A stretch of 64,000 bases of DNA from Halobacillus_B rhizosphaerae (GTDB lineage: Bacteria; Bacillota; Bacilli; Bacillales; Halobacillaceae): NCBI RefSeq assembly GCF_046719735.1, contig NZ_JAUTWQ010000001.1, positions 496,001-560,000 of the forward strand, read 5' to 3'. The position numbers were made by a program, and so were the translations under genes. Numbering within the stretch: position 1 is the stretch's first letter; the number at the start of each line of letters is the position of its first letter. This document shows, piece by piece, positions 1 to 7,994 of the stretch. The notes below the pieces were generated by a model. The model was not told where the DNA came from. It saw nothing but the letters and a program-made list of their open reading frames with translations, and did no database searches.

Positions 1-693
1 GATGAGAAGGCCGCCAGGGGGAGTCTAGAGGATTACCAACCAGCGGGACTATCTATTAATTTAGTGTCTGAAATCCAAATTAACTATGAGCAGAAGAGTA
101 AAACAGCAGTGGCCGTCTTTCCAAATGAATATCAACTACCCGGAAATATTCAACCTGCTCAAATGGAAGAAGCCATCCGCTGGCTTGCTGAGCCTTACCA
201 TCCAGAAAACATTCAATTGAAGAAGAAAGACGGGAGTGCAATGAAGTTAGCGAACACGAAAGATAGCCATACTCTGGTACCCGTCTCTCACCGTCACTAT
301 GTATTTTACCTTTATCAATCCAATCTAAATAAGCTGAAATTTCTAGTGCCTATACCTGTAGATGATAACTTGACCATCAGACAGTCGATTCAAATGCTCG
401 GCCGGGTTAAAGACCACCCCGCGCTGGTACCAGCTCTTCCTGCTCATGCAGAGATTAAGAAAGTGAAGAGTAAAGGGCAAGGATTAATTGTAGAAATGCA
501 ACCTGGGAAGTGGACAGACCAACAGGAGGCGATAACGGCCATCGAAGCTATTCTGTTAACCTCTAAACAGTATCATTTTTCTGAAGTCACTATACTTCAT
601 TCTGGCTATCAGCAATTAGGACCGTACGATATGACGAACCCGATACAAATTCCTGACGATTTTAATCCCTTAGAAGTTGATCCTGACAAGTAA
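1..693 (+). CDS. C-terminal part of an RsiX-like anti-sigma/GerMN-type protein (5' truncated)
   Basis: The frame is open from base 1, so the gene begins outside the window. An internal GTG at 64 has no ribosome site and is not a convincing start. The last 55 residues (an 'AIEAILLTSKQY' helix, then 'GPYDMTNPIQIP') look like the end of a GerMN-type domain. In B. subtilis rsiX, the anti-sigma-X factor, lies upstream of the fer-ypbB-recS cluster, so position suggests the extracytoplasmic part of RsiX. This is inferred from position plus a weak motif. No catalytic residues are expected. A different secreted GerMN protein is the main alternative. Confidence 0.5.
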   Translation, partial: DEKAARGSLEDYQPAGLSINLVSEIQINYEQKSKTAVAVFPNEYQLPGNIQPAQMEEAIRWLAEPYHPENIQLKKKDGSAMKLANTKDSHTLVPVSHRHYVFYLYQSNLNKLKFLVPIPVDDNLTIRQSIQMLGRVKDHPALVPALPAHAEIKKVKSKGQGLIVEMQPGKWTDQQEAITAIEAILLTSKQYHFSEVTILHSGYQQLGPYDMTNPIQIPDDFNPLEVDPDK

Positions 694-795
694 CTGAGAG
701 GATTGAAGCTGAATCACTTTCCCGAGAATATTTAATAGAATCCTTCAAATGGTCATGTTAAAATTAAGAGGAAGCAGTGAAGGGGACGATTCGTG

Positions 796-1248
796 ATGGA
801 TAAAGACGATTTAATTCAAGAGGTTTCTAAAAAAATGAAACTGATTCGTGTAGAATTTGGTTATACACAAAATCGTATGGCTGAGGTACTCGGTTTATCT
901 AAAAAAACGTTAGTCCAGATTGAAAAAGAGCGGACAAATGCCGGATGGACAACGGTCGTTGCTGTTTGTGCTTTATTTCAAGATAGTGATGTATTAAAGA
1001 ATCTCTTGGGCGATGCCCCGCTTGAAATTACTGAAACAATCGCTCATCAGCAAATAGACCGGCCTTCTGGCAGAACCATGGGTGGAAAAGTCTGGTGGAC
1101 GAATATAGCAGAAGATCAATCATTTACACTTCAGCAGAACGTGATTAGCAAGCATTATCGTATCATTGATCAGGAATACAACCGCTGGTTTTCAAGTTTT
1201 GATGTACAGGAAGCTGAAGCACGCTTTAAACAATTAATAAAAGATTAA
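796..1248 (+). CDS. XRE-family helix-turn-helix transcriptional regulator
   Basis: A 150-residue protein. Residues about 10-65 form a Cro/CI-type helix-turn-helix ('YTQNRMAEVLGLSKKTLVQIE'). The remainder is a 'GGKVWW' segment and a C-terminal helical part of unknown role. ATG at 796 is preferred to the adjacent GTG at 793, because the purine-rich AAGGGG at about 780-785 is better spaced. It stands alone between the RsiX-like gene and the convergent fer gene. The regulated targets cannot be deduced. The family and DNA binding are clear; the physiological role is unknown. Confidence 0.8.
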   Translation: MDKDDLIQEVSKKMKLIRVEFGYTQNRMAEVLGLSKKTLVQIEKERTNAGWTTVVAVCALFQDSDVLKNLLGDAPLEITETIAHQQIDRPSGRTMGGKVWWTNIAEDQSFTLQQNVISKHYRIIDQEYNRWFSSFDVQEAEARFKQLIKD

Positions 1249-1252
1249 AAAT

Positions 1253-1275
1253 CCCCTTCTTTAAATAGAAGGGGG
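1253..1275 (-). terminator. Terminator of fer
   Basis: Eight-base arms CCCCTTCT (1253-1260) and AGAAGGGG (1267-1274) flank a 6-base loop. The T-run lies on the minus-strand side, so it chiefly serves fer, but it sits between convergent genes and may act on both. Confidence 0.75.
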
Positions 1276-1280
1276 AAAGA

Positions 1281-1532
1281 TTATGATTCATTTTTTAAAG
1301 GGTCTCCATCAAAAGGCAAATCCGCGATTTTAATGGAGTCTGTCGGACATCCTTCAAAAGCGTCCTCCATATCATCCTCCAAAATATCGGGAACCTCCTC
1401 CGTTCCTTCGTTTTCATCGAGCACGACGTAGGCCAGACCTTCATCATCATAATCATATATGTCAGGTGCAGCGGCACCGCAAGCTCCACAAGCTATGCAC
1501 GTATCTTTATCTACAATGGTAAACTTCGCCAT
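1281..1532 (-). CDS. fer: Ferredoxin, [4Fe-4S]
   Basis: An 83-residue acidic electron carrier. The CIACGAC motif near the N terminus plus a later CPTDSI supply four cysteines for one [4Fe-4S] cluster. Sequence and length closely match B. subtilis Fer, which donates electrons to cytochrome P450s and other oxidoreductases. ATG at 1532 follows a strong minus-strand AGGAGGTT site. It is transcribed divergently from ypbB. The high Asp/Glu content is usual for ferredoxins and is not by itself proof of halophily. Confidence 0.95.
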   Translation of the reverse strand: MAKFTIVDKDTCIACGACGAAAPDIYDYDDEGLAYVVLDENEGTEEVPDILEDDMEDAFEGCPTDSIKIADLPFDGDPLKNES

Positions 1533-1603
1533 GTAAATGAACCTCCTATATGTTTCACCTCTGAAGCTAGACTTAAATAAAGAGGATCACAGAGTAAAAT
1601 AAC

Positions 1604-1618
1604 TACAATGTTATTGTA
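1604..1618. promoter_or_regulatory. Palindrome in the fer-ypbB divergent region
   Basis: TACAAT and ATTGTA form a perfect 6-base inverted repeat with a 3-base spacer, midway between the divergent fer and ypbB starts. It could be an operator or chance in AT-rich DNA. No specific regulator is recognised. Confidence 0.3.
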
Positions 1619-1670
1619 AATCGCTAATCGAAACTTTTCAACATTTAGCAGCCAAGAGGGAGGTCTGTTC

Positions 1671-2741
1671 ATGTTTCAATATATCTTGTTCATCTGTGTG
1701 ACTCGCCTAAGAGGGGAGCGGACTGTGTCAGGCATTTACCATCTGCTGACAGGAAAACGTTCCTCCCAGTCCTTGCAGGATTCCCGCTCTTACCGGCTGG
1801 ATCAATTCTTTGGAGTTTACCCATCTTTAAACAGGGAGCGTTTTCAACAGTATTTTGAGAAGGCTGAAAGAGAAGGATTCATTGTTATCAATAATAATCA
1901 GTACCCAGTTATTACGGAAAAGGGGAAGGTCGTGGTCCAGCAATATAAAGATCATAATTTTTACTTTGATGGTATGAAAAAGCATCAGTCTATTCAAATG
2001 TTTGAAGAGCGGGTGTTTCTTTTAATCCAGACAACCACGAATATTCATATAAATAATTATACCTTTCTCCCCGTGACGGATCATAAGAAGATTCAGAACT
2101 GGGTGAAAAAAGCGTATTTTAGACACCAAAAAGACCTTACTTTATATGTTCGTAAGTTGTATGAAGAAATAGATGGGCTGTTATCTCACCGGCCCGTACT
2201 AGAGGCAGAATTATTTACCTATCGATTAACAGGTGGTCCTGTTATCGGATTAACGAGAGATCAGCTTGCAAAAAAATTCGCAGTAGAAAAAGAAGAAGTG
2301 GATATCAAGATTCATCACCTCTTTTATTACTTTTATCATCAAATTGATTCACAAAGAGAGCGCTATCCTTTGTTGTATCAATGTATAGCTGATCTCAAAC
2401 CATCGACACTGATTACTCATTCAGCAAAGCGTACATATGAATTGTTAGAGCAGGGGGATTCTATTAAAGAAATTTCTGCCAAGCGGAATTTGAAAGAAAG
2501 TACAATTCAAGATCACGTCGTAGAAGCTGCTTTGGTAATACCGGATTTTTCTATTGACCGGTTTATAGACGTTCAGGATCAACGGTTCATTGTGGACCAA
2601 TTGAAACAATTAAAGACCATGAAACTTAAGACCATATACGAGGCATTAGAAGGTCAATATAGTTATTTCACACTGCGTCTTGTCTTAGCAAGCGTCCAGC
2701 AAAGTTCTGAGGAGAGGAGGGGCAATTATGCTAAACCATAA
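1671..2741 (+). CDS. ypbB: YpbB, helix-turn-helix partner of RecS helicase
   Basis: A 356-residue protein. Its C-terminal third ('YELLEQGDSIKEISAKRNLKE' onward) is the HTH module found at the C terminus of RecQ-type helicases (HTH_40 family). The N-terminal part is helical and specific to Firmicutes. It overlaps recS by 14 bases, which implies translational coupling. The inference is that YpbB supplies in trans a DNA-binding module that other RecQ proteins carry on the same chain. A good AGGGAGG site precedes ATG 1671. The molecular function is not established from sequence. Confidence 0.85.
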   Translation: MFQYILFICVTRLRGERTVSGIYHLLTGKRSSQSLQDSRSYRLDQFFGVYPSLNRERFQQYFEKAEREGFIVINNNQYPVITEKGKVVVQQYKDHNFYFDGMKKHQSIQMFEERVFLLIQTTTNIHINNYTFLPVTDHKKIQNWVKKAYFRHQKDLTLYVRKLYEEIDGLLSHRPVLEAELFTYRLTGGPVIGLTRDQLAKKFAVEKEEVDIKIHHLFYYFYHQIDSQRERYPLLYQCIADLKPSTLITHSAKRTYELLEQGDSIKEISAKRNLKESTIQDHVVEAALVIPDFSIDRFIDVQDQRFIVDQLKQLKTMKLKTIYEALEGQYSYFTLRLVLASVQQSSEERRGNYAKP

Positions 2742-4263
2742 CCTGGCCCATTATTTGGAATTCTATTTTGGGTATACGGAGTTTAGAGAAGGTCAGAAAC
2801 CCATCATAGAGAAGGTTTTGGCTGGTGAGGATGTACTCGGCATATTACCAACAGGAACTGGAAAATCTCTCTGTTATCAATTGCCTGCTAAAATTTTACC
2901 TGGAACGACCTTAGTGGTATCTCCGCTGATTTCTTTAATGGTAGACCAAGTGAAACAGTTAAAAGCCACTGGTTATAATTCGGTGGTCGCCTTAAATAGT
3001 TTTATGGACCGTCAGGAAAGACAAGACGTTTTTCATCATTTGGAGAAGTATAAACTGGTTTATCTTTCACCGGAAATGCTCCAGTATGCTCCTATTCGTA
3101 AGCAGCTAAGCAGACTTAACATCTCTCTCTTTGTTATCGATGAAGCTCACTGTATTTCTCAGTGGGGACATGAGTTTCGAACGGATTATTTAAAACTAAG
3201 CAATAGTATTAAAGAACTGGGCAGCCCTTCAGTACTTGCGTTAAGTGCTACCGCTACCCCGGAGGTTCAGGCCGATATTGCTGCTCAGCTTGAAAAACCG
3301 GGTATGGAAAAGATGGTTTATCCAATGGATAAGCAGAACATCAGCTTTTCCGTCGAACATTATAAGCTCCCGGAGGAAAAGACAAAGCGAATCATAGAAG
3401 TTTTAAGAAACAACCAGGCACCTGCTATGATTTATTTTTCAAGCAGACAATGGGCGGAAAAAGTTAGCTTTGAATTGCAGAAAGAACTTCCTCACAGAAT
3501 TGCTTTTTATCATGGAGGAATGGATCAAACGGACCGGCTTCTTATCCAGCAGCAATTCATGAATAACCAATTAGATGTCATTTGTTGCACCAGTGCATTC
3601 GGCATGGGAGTTGATAAATCTGATATACGGCTGGTGATCCATTTTCACGTCCCCACTCAAATTGAATCTTTTATCCAGGAAGCAGGAAGAGCAGGACGCG
3701 ACGGTGAGCCATGTGCCAGCCTTGTGCTGTTCACACCTAAGGACTACCAATTACCCCAGATGCTGATTCACAGTGAACTTCCTGAAACGGAAGATTTACA
3801 TAGGATTTTTAGAGTTCTGTTTAACTATAAACAACAGAATCGTTCCCTTCGTGAGGATGAATTGATGGAACATTTACAGCTGTCAGAATCACAATGGAAC
3901 TTTATAAAATATCAGCTTGAGCGGCAGAATTTATTATCGTCCGGGACCTTTACAGGAACAGGAGAAGATTGGTATCAGGGGGAAGAAGAAGTGGCAGTTT
4001 TTCTAGAAGAAAGATGGACTTATAAACAGAATAAGTTGAATGAAATGATGCAGTGGGTACATCATGATGGTTGCAGAAGAGATCAACTTTATCTGCCTTT
4101 TCAATCCTTTACCCGGACACCAGCAGTGCCGTGCTGTGATGATTGCGGTTTTGACATCATGAACTTTCATATTCCCTCATATAAAAAAGAAGTCTTTACA
4201 GGTTCATGGCAAGAGCGATTGAATTTAATCTTTCAGCAAGGGACCAACCATGAAATTTTCTGA
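2728..4263 (+). CDS. recS: RecQ-family ATP-dependent DNA helicase (RecS type)
   Basis: A 511-residue superfamily 2 helicase. Walker A is LPTGTGKS near residue 40 and the DEAH box is VIDEAHCISQWGHEFR near residue 140. Motif III (LSATATPEV) and motif VI (QEAGRAGRDG) are present, followed by a zinc-binding cysteine group (GCRR...CCDDCG). It lacks the long RQC-HRDC tail, so it is the short form called RecS/YpbC in B. subtilis rather than the longer RecQ (YocI). It acts in replication fork repair and recombination. ATG 2728 lies inside ypbB after a strong GGAGGGG, and the 3' end overlaps ypbD by 14 bases. Confidence 0.93.
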   Translation: MLNHNLAHYLEFYFGYTEFREGQKPIIEKVLAGEDVLGILPTGTGKSLCYQLPAKILPGTTLVVSPLISLMVDQVKQLKATGYNSVVALNSFMDRQERQDVFHHLEKYKLVYLSPEMLQYAPIRKQLSRLNISLFVIDEAHCISQWGHEFRTDYLKLSNSIKELGSPSVLALSATATPEVQADIAAQLEKPGMEKMVYPMDKQNISFSVEHYKLPEEKTKRIIEVLRNNQAPAMIYFSSRQWAEKVSFELQKELPHRIAFYHGGMDQTDRLLIQQQFMNNQLDVICCTSAFGMGVDKSDIRLVIHFHVPTQIESFIQEAGRAGRDGEPCASLVLFTPKDYQLPQMLIHSELPETEDLHRIFRVLFNYKQQNRSLREDELMEHLQLSESQWNFIKYQLERQNLLSSGTFTGTGEDWYQGEEEVAVFLEERWTYKQNKLNEMMQWVHHDGCRRDQLYLPFQSFTRTPAVPCCDDCGFDIMNFHIPSYKKEVFTGSWQERLNLIFQQGTNHEIF

Positions 4264-4828
4264 TCAAGCGAAAATCATAAATCAAATGACTACCAAACAA
4301 ATAACAATTCAACTGATTATGACTCAGCTGATACTACTTATCCTTGCAATCATAAGCAGCGCTTTTTTATTCGAATCCTTTGGAGGGGAGTGGAAAGAAC
4401 TATTTGAGAGTAAGTGGAATTATTGGTTCTTTTACGGCATTTCTTCTGCTTTGATCATTTTGTTTATTGACTATATACTCATGAAGTTTCTCCCGAAGAA
4501 GTACTATGATGACGGAGGAATTAATCAAAAAGTTTTTCAAAACCAGTCATTTTTAAATATTATCGGTCTTACTCTACTCGTGGCAGTAAGTGAAGAAATG
4601 TTATTTCGAGGAGTTGTCCAAAAGGAATTTGGTTATCTCTTTGCCAGCGGTCTCTTTGCTCTTTTGCACTTTCGTTATTTAGTCAAACCAATCTTATTAC
4701 TTTCAGTGATATTTGTTAGTTTTTATATAGGCTATTTATTTTGGGAGACCGGCAGTTTAATCATTACAATTACGACTCATTTTTTAGTGGATGCTGTTTT
4801 AGCTTTATGGATACGGTACGGGAAATGA
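4250..4828 (+). CDS. ypbD: CPBP-family intramembrane metalloprotease YpbD
   Basis: A 192-residue multi-span membrane protein with the CPBP/CAAX-protease signatures in order: EEMLFR (EExxxR), FALLHF (FxxxH) and HFLVDA (HxxxD). These residues form the glutamate/histidine active site of Rce1-like proteases. Three or more hydrophobic segments flank them. It overlaps recS, as in B. subtilis, so it is translated with the helicase operon although it probably acts independently. The substrate is unknown. Confidence 0.88.
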   Translation: MKFSDQAKIINQMTTKQITIQLIMTQLILLILAIISSAFLFESFGGEWKELFESKWNYWFFYGISSALIILFIDYILMKFLPKKYYDDGGINQKVFQNQSFLNIIGLTLLVAVSEEMLFRGVVQKEFGYLFASGLFALLHFRYLVKPILLLSVIFVSFYIGYLFWETGSLIITITTHFLVDAVLALWIRYGK

Positions 4829-4838
4829 GGTGTTTCAA

Positions 4839-5093
4839 ATGCACATAAAAGAAAGGGCTCATGAAAAGCCGAAAGAAGGCGAACTTTCTGATTGGGAAGA
4901 AGAAATTGAAATGGAGGTTTTACATTTACCTCCAAGAAAAGAAGTCCATAGAAAAGAAGATGCAAAAAACAATGTAAAGGTTGGACGTATATTTCTGCGT
5001 GTGATGCTTCTAATTTTCATAATGCTGATCATTGTTGCATTATCTTATCGTGATTGGCATGTTTGGCTAGGAGGAGGGCCTGTTTTTCAATAA
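4839..5093 (+). CDS. Small single-pass membrane protein, unknown
   Basis: An 84-residue protein: about 48 charged residues (rich in Glu and Lys), one hydrophobic helix at about 50-70, and a short Trp/Gly tail outside. ATG 4839 is chosen over GTG 4830 because GAGG at 4827-4830 is then correctly spaced. In B. subtilis this slot holds YpbE, which has a similar charged N terminus and one helix but continues into a LysM domain. Here the gene stops before any LysM and a terminator follows. It may be a minimal relative of YpbE or unrelated. Confidence 0.65.
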   Translation: MHIKERAHEKPKEGELSDWEEEIEMEVLHLPPRKEVHRKEDAKNNVKVGRIFLRVMLLIFIMLIIVALSYRDWHVWLGGGPVFQ

Positions 5094-5115
5094 GATTGTT
5101 TAATTGCAAAAAGCA

Positions 5116-5145
5116 AAAAACCCGAATCTAATGGATCGGGTTTTT
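5116..5145. terminator. Bidirectional terminator
   Basis: Arms AAAAACCCGA and TCGGGTTTTT enclose a 10-base loop. It lies between the convergent small membrane protein gene and cotJC and has A- and T-runs suited to both directions. Confidence 0.85.
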
Positions 5146-5191
5146 AATGAATGCAATTGAATAAAAAGCTTAGAGAAGAAGGAGTGCTATC

Positions 5192-5761
5192 TTAAAATAT
5201 CTTCTTGCGGTCTCTTTCATATTTTAATATTTCTACAGCTTCTCGAAAACGTTGTGAATGTATAATTTCCCGTTCTCGTAAAAATTTAAGACCGTCGTTT
5301 AAATCAGGATCATCCGACATATTAATAATCCACTGATACGTCGCCCTGGCTTTTTCTTCGGCGGCAATGTCTTCATATAAATCTGCAATTGGATCACCTT
5401 TTGCTTGGATATAAGTAGCAGTCCAGGGGTTACCCGAAGCATCATTATAGAAAAGTGCCTGGTCATGTACAGCATAATGAGCTCCAAGTCCGGCGGCTTT
5501 CATTTGCTCTGGTGTCGCATCTTTTGTTAATTTATAGATCATGGTAGCAATCATTTCTAAATGAGCAAATTCTTCTGTTCCAATATCGGTTAACAAGCCG
5601 ATCACCTCATCGGGGATCGTATATCTCTGATTTAAGTATCTAAGGGCCGCTGATAACTCACCATCTGCCCCTCCATATTGCTCCACTAAATATTTGGCAA
5701 GCCGAGGATTACATTCACTTACCTTTACAGGGTATTGCAGTTTTTTTTCGTAATACCACAT
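5192..5761 (-). CDS. cotJC: Spore coat protein CotJC, manganese-catalase family
   Basis: A 189-residue four-helix-bundle protein of the Mn-catalase family. It has the di-metal ligand pattern EEFAHLEM and, later, EEKAR with REREIIHSQRF. CotJC is a component of the inner spore coat and is expected to remove hydrogen peroxide. It is the last gene of cotJABC. Length and sequence match B. subtilis CotJC closely. Expression in the mother cell is inferred from a sigma-E-like promoter ahead of cotJA. Confidence 0.95.
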   Translation of the reverse strand: MWYYEKKLQYPVKVSECNPRLAKYLVEQYGGADGELSAALRYLNQRYTIPDEVIGLLTDIGTEEFAHLEMIATMIYKLTKDATPEQMKAAGLGAHYAVHDQALFYNDASGNPWTATYIQAKGDPIADLYEDIAAEEKARATYQWIINMSDDPDLNDGLKFLREREIIHSQRFREAVEILKYERDRKKIF

Positions 5762-5791
5762 AACAATCCTCCTTCATATGAAGTCCTTTGC

Positions 5792-6061
5792 TTATAGCTG
5801 CCAAGGCCAAGGAGCGTCCTTCCAATTCCAGGGGGTACCTGAGAAACTTGCTCCATATTGTCTGAGGGGGCCAAAACACTGTTCGTACTGATTCTTTAGT
5901 TCATGGCTTTGCGCAGCTAACAGGTTAAATTGCTGTATGGCCTGAGTATCCTGAGGATGAGTATCCAGGTAAAGGGTCAATTCCACTAATGCAAAATCTA
6001 CCTGCTGAATACTTTCCATCATCCGATAACGGTTAGGAGACGAGTTTGCTTGCTGGTTCAT
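5792..6061 (-). CDS. cotJB: Spore coat protein CotJB
   Basis: An 89-residue helical protein ending in the tryptophan- and proline-rich 'TPWNWKDAPWPWQL' typical of CotJB. It is needed with CotJA for coat assembly of CotJC. Its ATG overlaps the cotJA stop by one base (TAATG), so the two are translationally coupled. Thirty bases separate it from cotJC. Confidence 0.92.
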   Translation of the reverse strand: MNQQANSSPNRYRMMESIQQVDFALVELTLYLDTHPQDTQAIQQFNLLAAQSHELKNQYEQCFGPLRQYGASFSGTPWNWKDAPWPWQL

Positions 6062-6273
6062 TAGTGTTCTCCTTTCACAACAGGATAAGGATCATAGAAG
6101 CACGGCCACAATGTTCCTTTGCATAGAGCTTCGGACAAAGAAAATTGGCGAAGCCCAGGCTGCTGGAAGCCTACATACAGCTGGGGAGGAGTGGAATAGC
6201 AGATCGGTCCCTTTGGGGGACAAGGATCCAAAGGACTGTGATAAGGCTGGAAGCATTTTATTGGAGTGTACAT
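6061..6273 (-). CDS. cotJA: Spore coat-associated protein CotJA
   Basis: A short proline- and cysteine-rich coat protein ('YSTPPQLYVGFQQPGLRQFS' is the family core). ATG at 6273 is preferred over GTG 6282 or ATG 6279, because an AAAGGTGA site then has correct spacing. This gives 70 residues. It is the first gene of cotJABC and interacts with CotJC in the coat. The role is from family knowledge. Confidence 0.85.
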   Translation of the reverse strand: MYTPIKCFQPYHSPLDPCPPKGPICYSTPPQLYVGFQQPGLRQFSLSEALCKGTLWPCFYDPYPVVKGEH

Positions 6274-6301
6274 AACCATCACCTTTCTTTACTCATCAAC
6301 A

Positions 6302-6331
6302 AAATTTATGCAGGGGAAACTTGTACTATGC
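6302..6331 (-). promoter_or_regulatory. Probable sigma-E promoter of cotJABC
   Basis: On the minus strand GCATAGT (-35, 6325-6331) and CATAAATTT (-10, 6302-6310) are separated by 14 bases. This fits the sigma-E consensus KMATATT-N14-CATACAHT, with six of seven -35 positions matching. It lies about 30 bases upstream of cotJA, and cotJ is a sigma-E operon in B. subtilis. Confidence 0.55.
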
Positions 6332-6399
6332 GAATGGATTAGCAGGAGTTTGGTTAGGGTAATAAGAAGTAATAGAAGACGAAATGAAAGGGGAAGATC

Positions 6400-7038
6400 T
6401 TGCGCATGTTTGTAAAAAGCATTATGAAACCACCTCACAAATCTCATACAGCTAAAGAATTTGATTCGCTGGCCGAGGTTTTAGACGTACTCAATCGACA
6501 CGACATTCAAGCAATGCCTGTTCTTGAAGGGACCAGATTTATAGGGATGGTTTCTAAGGAAATTATTTACAGAGCTTATTTCAATAGTGATAAGTCAAAA
6601 GAAACTTTCCTGAATGAAACACCTGTCAGAGAAATAGTTGAGAAAGAAGACTACCACATTCATAATGAAGAAGTCTTTGAACAGACGCTCCCTGCCTTTA
6701 AAGGATTCCCTGTTCTTGCGGTTGTAGATCCTGATAAAAAATTTTTAGGATTAGTTACCAGGTTTGATGTTATCGAACAATTTGAGAGTGCATTTGGATC
6801 AAAGAAAAAAGGAATTAGAATTGCCTTTACATCTGAAGAATCAGTAGGAAGAATCGAACGTTTAGGGGATATTATCAGGAATTATCATGAAAACGTGATT
6901 TCTCTTGCTACCTTTGATGAAACGGATAAATTAGCAAGAAGAATTGTACTGAAAGTTGAGAGCAGAAATAATATTAAACAGTTTACGAATAAGCTGGAGA
7001 AGAATGGATTTAGAATCTTAAGTGTGAAAGAGGTATAA
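6400..7038 (+). CDS. AcuB-like CBS-CBS-ACT regulatory protein
   Basis: A 212-residue protein with two CBS repeats (about 8-60, with 'AMPVLEGTRFIGMVSKEII', and about 75-130, with 'GFPVLAVVDPDKKFLGLVTR'). A C-terminal ACT-like domain ('IRIAFTSEES...') follows. The order and length match AcuB-type proteins, but the acu neighbours are absent, so the acuB name is not assigned. CBS pairs usually bind adenine nucleotides. TTG 6400 is spaced well from AAAGGGG; ATG 6406 would shorten it by two residues. A terminator follows, so it is monocistronic. Confidence 0.8.
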   Translation: MRMFVKSIMKPPHKSHTAKEFDSLAEVLDVLNRHDIQAMPVLEGTRFIGMVSKEIIYRAYFNSDKSKETFLNETPVREIVEKEDYHIHNEEVFEQTLPAFKGFPVLAVVDPDKKFLGLVTRFDVIEQFESAFGSKKKGIRIAFTSEESVGRIERLGDIIRNYHENVISLATFDETDKLARRIVLKVESRNNIKQFTNKLEKNGFRILSVKEV

Positions 7039-7045
7039 ATTGCAG

Positions 7046-7084
7046 CCGCTAAGACTTTGATTCCAAGTTTTAGCGGTTTTTTTA
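7046..7084 (+). terminator. Terminator of the CBS-ACT gene
   Basis: CCGCTAA (7046-7052) pairs with TTAGCGG (7070-7076), followed by a run of seven T. Confidence 0.85.
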
Positions 7085-7115
7085 TTTCAAAAAGCTGCAA
7101 AGTAAAGGGGATAAA

Positions 7116-7895
7116 ATGGGAGTGTCTAACATTACAATCTGGATCAGTGGTATCCTTTTAGCTGGGTTAATCCTGCTCGCCATCATGTACGGATTAGCCC
7201 GCCGAAATGCCATTGATGTACATAAAATATTTCTATCGAAAGAGGATGGAAAGAAATTAACCATCTTCTTTATTTCAGATATACACAATCGCTATATACA
7301 AGATAAAATGCTGGCAAAAGTGGATCACGAGATCGACGTTGTCATTATTGGTGGAGATTTAGCTGATAAGCGGGTCTCGATTATGAAATTACTTGAAAAT
7401 ATTCATCGGTTACAAAGATGGGGGAGTCCAATTTATTTTATTCCTGGAAATAACGACCACGAATTAATCGAAGCAAATATGGTAGACCTTTTGTACCAGG
7501 AAGGGGTCCATGTTCTGTCCAATAGAGATGTTCACCTCTCGATCGATGGGCGTCTTTCCTGTACTCTCAGCGGTATGGATCCTTACTATCTCGTCCCAAG
7601 AAGACACTCCTCCTACGTGAAAGACGCAGCCAATTTCCAAATTCTTACCGTCCATGATCCAATGGTATTTCAACACATGAATGAGGAAGACAAAGGCAGG
7701 TTTGAATTAATACTTACTGGGCACACTCACGGCGGCCAAATTAGATTTCTAGGTTTTGGACCGTTTACAAGAGGCGGTTGGTTTGAACATAAGGGGTATT
7801 CATTACTCATAAGTGAAGGTTATGGTACATCGCTAATGCCTCTAAGACTAGGGACGAGAGCAGAGTGCCATGTCATTGAGATCTTACCTGAATAA
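7116..7895 (+). CDS. ypbG: Metallophosphoesterase YpbG
   Basis: A 259-residue membrane-anchored calcineurin-like phosphoesterase. An N-terminal hydrophobic helix (about 5-27) is followed by the metal-site motifs SDIHNRY, GGDLADK, GNNDHE, a later VHDP, and GHTHGG. All ligands of a binuclear metal centre appear present. The typical GNHD is written GNND here, as in many YkuE/YpbG relatives. In B. subtilis ypbG lies next to ypbH (mecB); here a MerR-type gene sits between them. The substrate is unknown. Confidence 0.85.
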   Translation: MGVSNITIWISGILLAGLILLAIMYGLARRNAIDVHKIFLSKEDGKKLTIFFISDIHNRYIQDKMLAKVDHEIDVVIIGGDLADKRVSIMKLLENIHRLQRWGSPIYFIPGNNDHELIEANMVDLLYQEGVHVLSNRDVHLSIDGRLSCTLSGMDPYYLVPRRHSSYVKDAANFQILTVHDPMVFQHMNEEDKGRFELILTGHTHGGQIRFLGFGPFTRGGWFEHKGYSLLISEGYGTSLMPLRLGTRAECHVIEILPE

Positions 7896-7911
7896 AGAGC
7901 TTAATCATAAG

Positions 7912-7930
7912 TTGTATAAAATATATACAA
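7912..7930. promoter_or_regulatory. Operator-like palindrome before the B12 regulator gene
   Basis: TTGTATAAAATATATACAA is a perfect 7-base inverted repeat with a 5-base spacer. It ends two bases before the -35 box (TTTACA) of the following gene. The size and position suit a MerR/CarH-type operator, so autoregulation is inferred. Confidence 0.55.
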
Positions 7931-7932
7931 AT

Positions 7933-7962
7933 TTTACACATAGATTTCTTTTCAATTATAAT
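7933..7962 (+). promoter_or_regulatory. Sigma-A promoter of the B12 regulator gene
   Basis: TTTACA (7933-7938), an 18-base spacer, and TATAAT (7957-7962). Confidence 0.65.
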
Positions 7963-7994
7963 AGAAGTAAATGAATGATGTGGAGGAACAGCTG

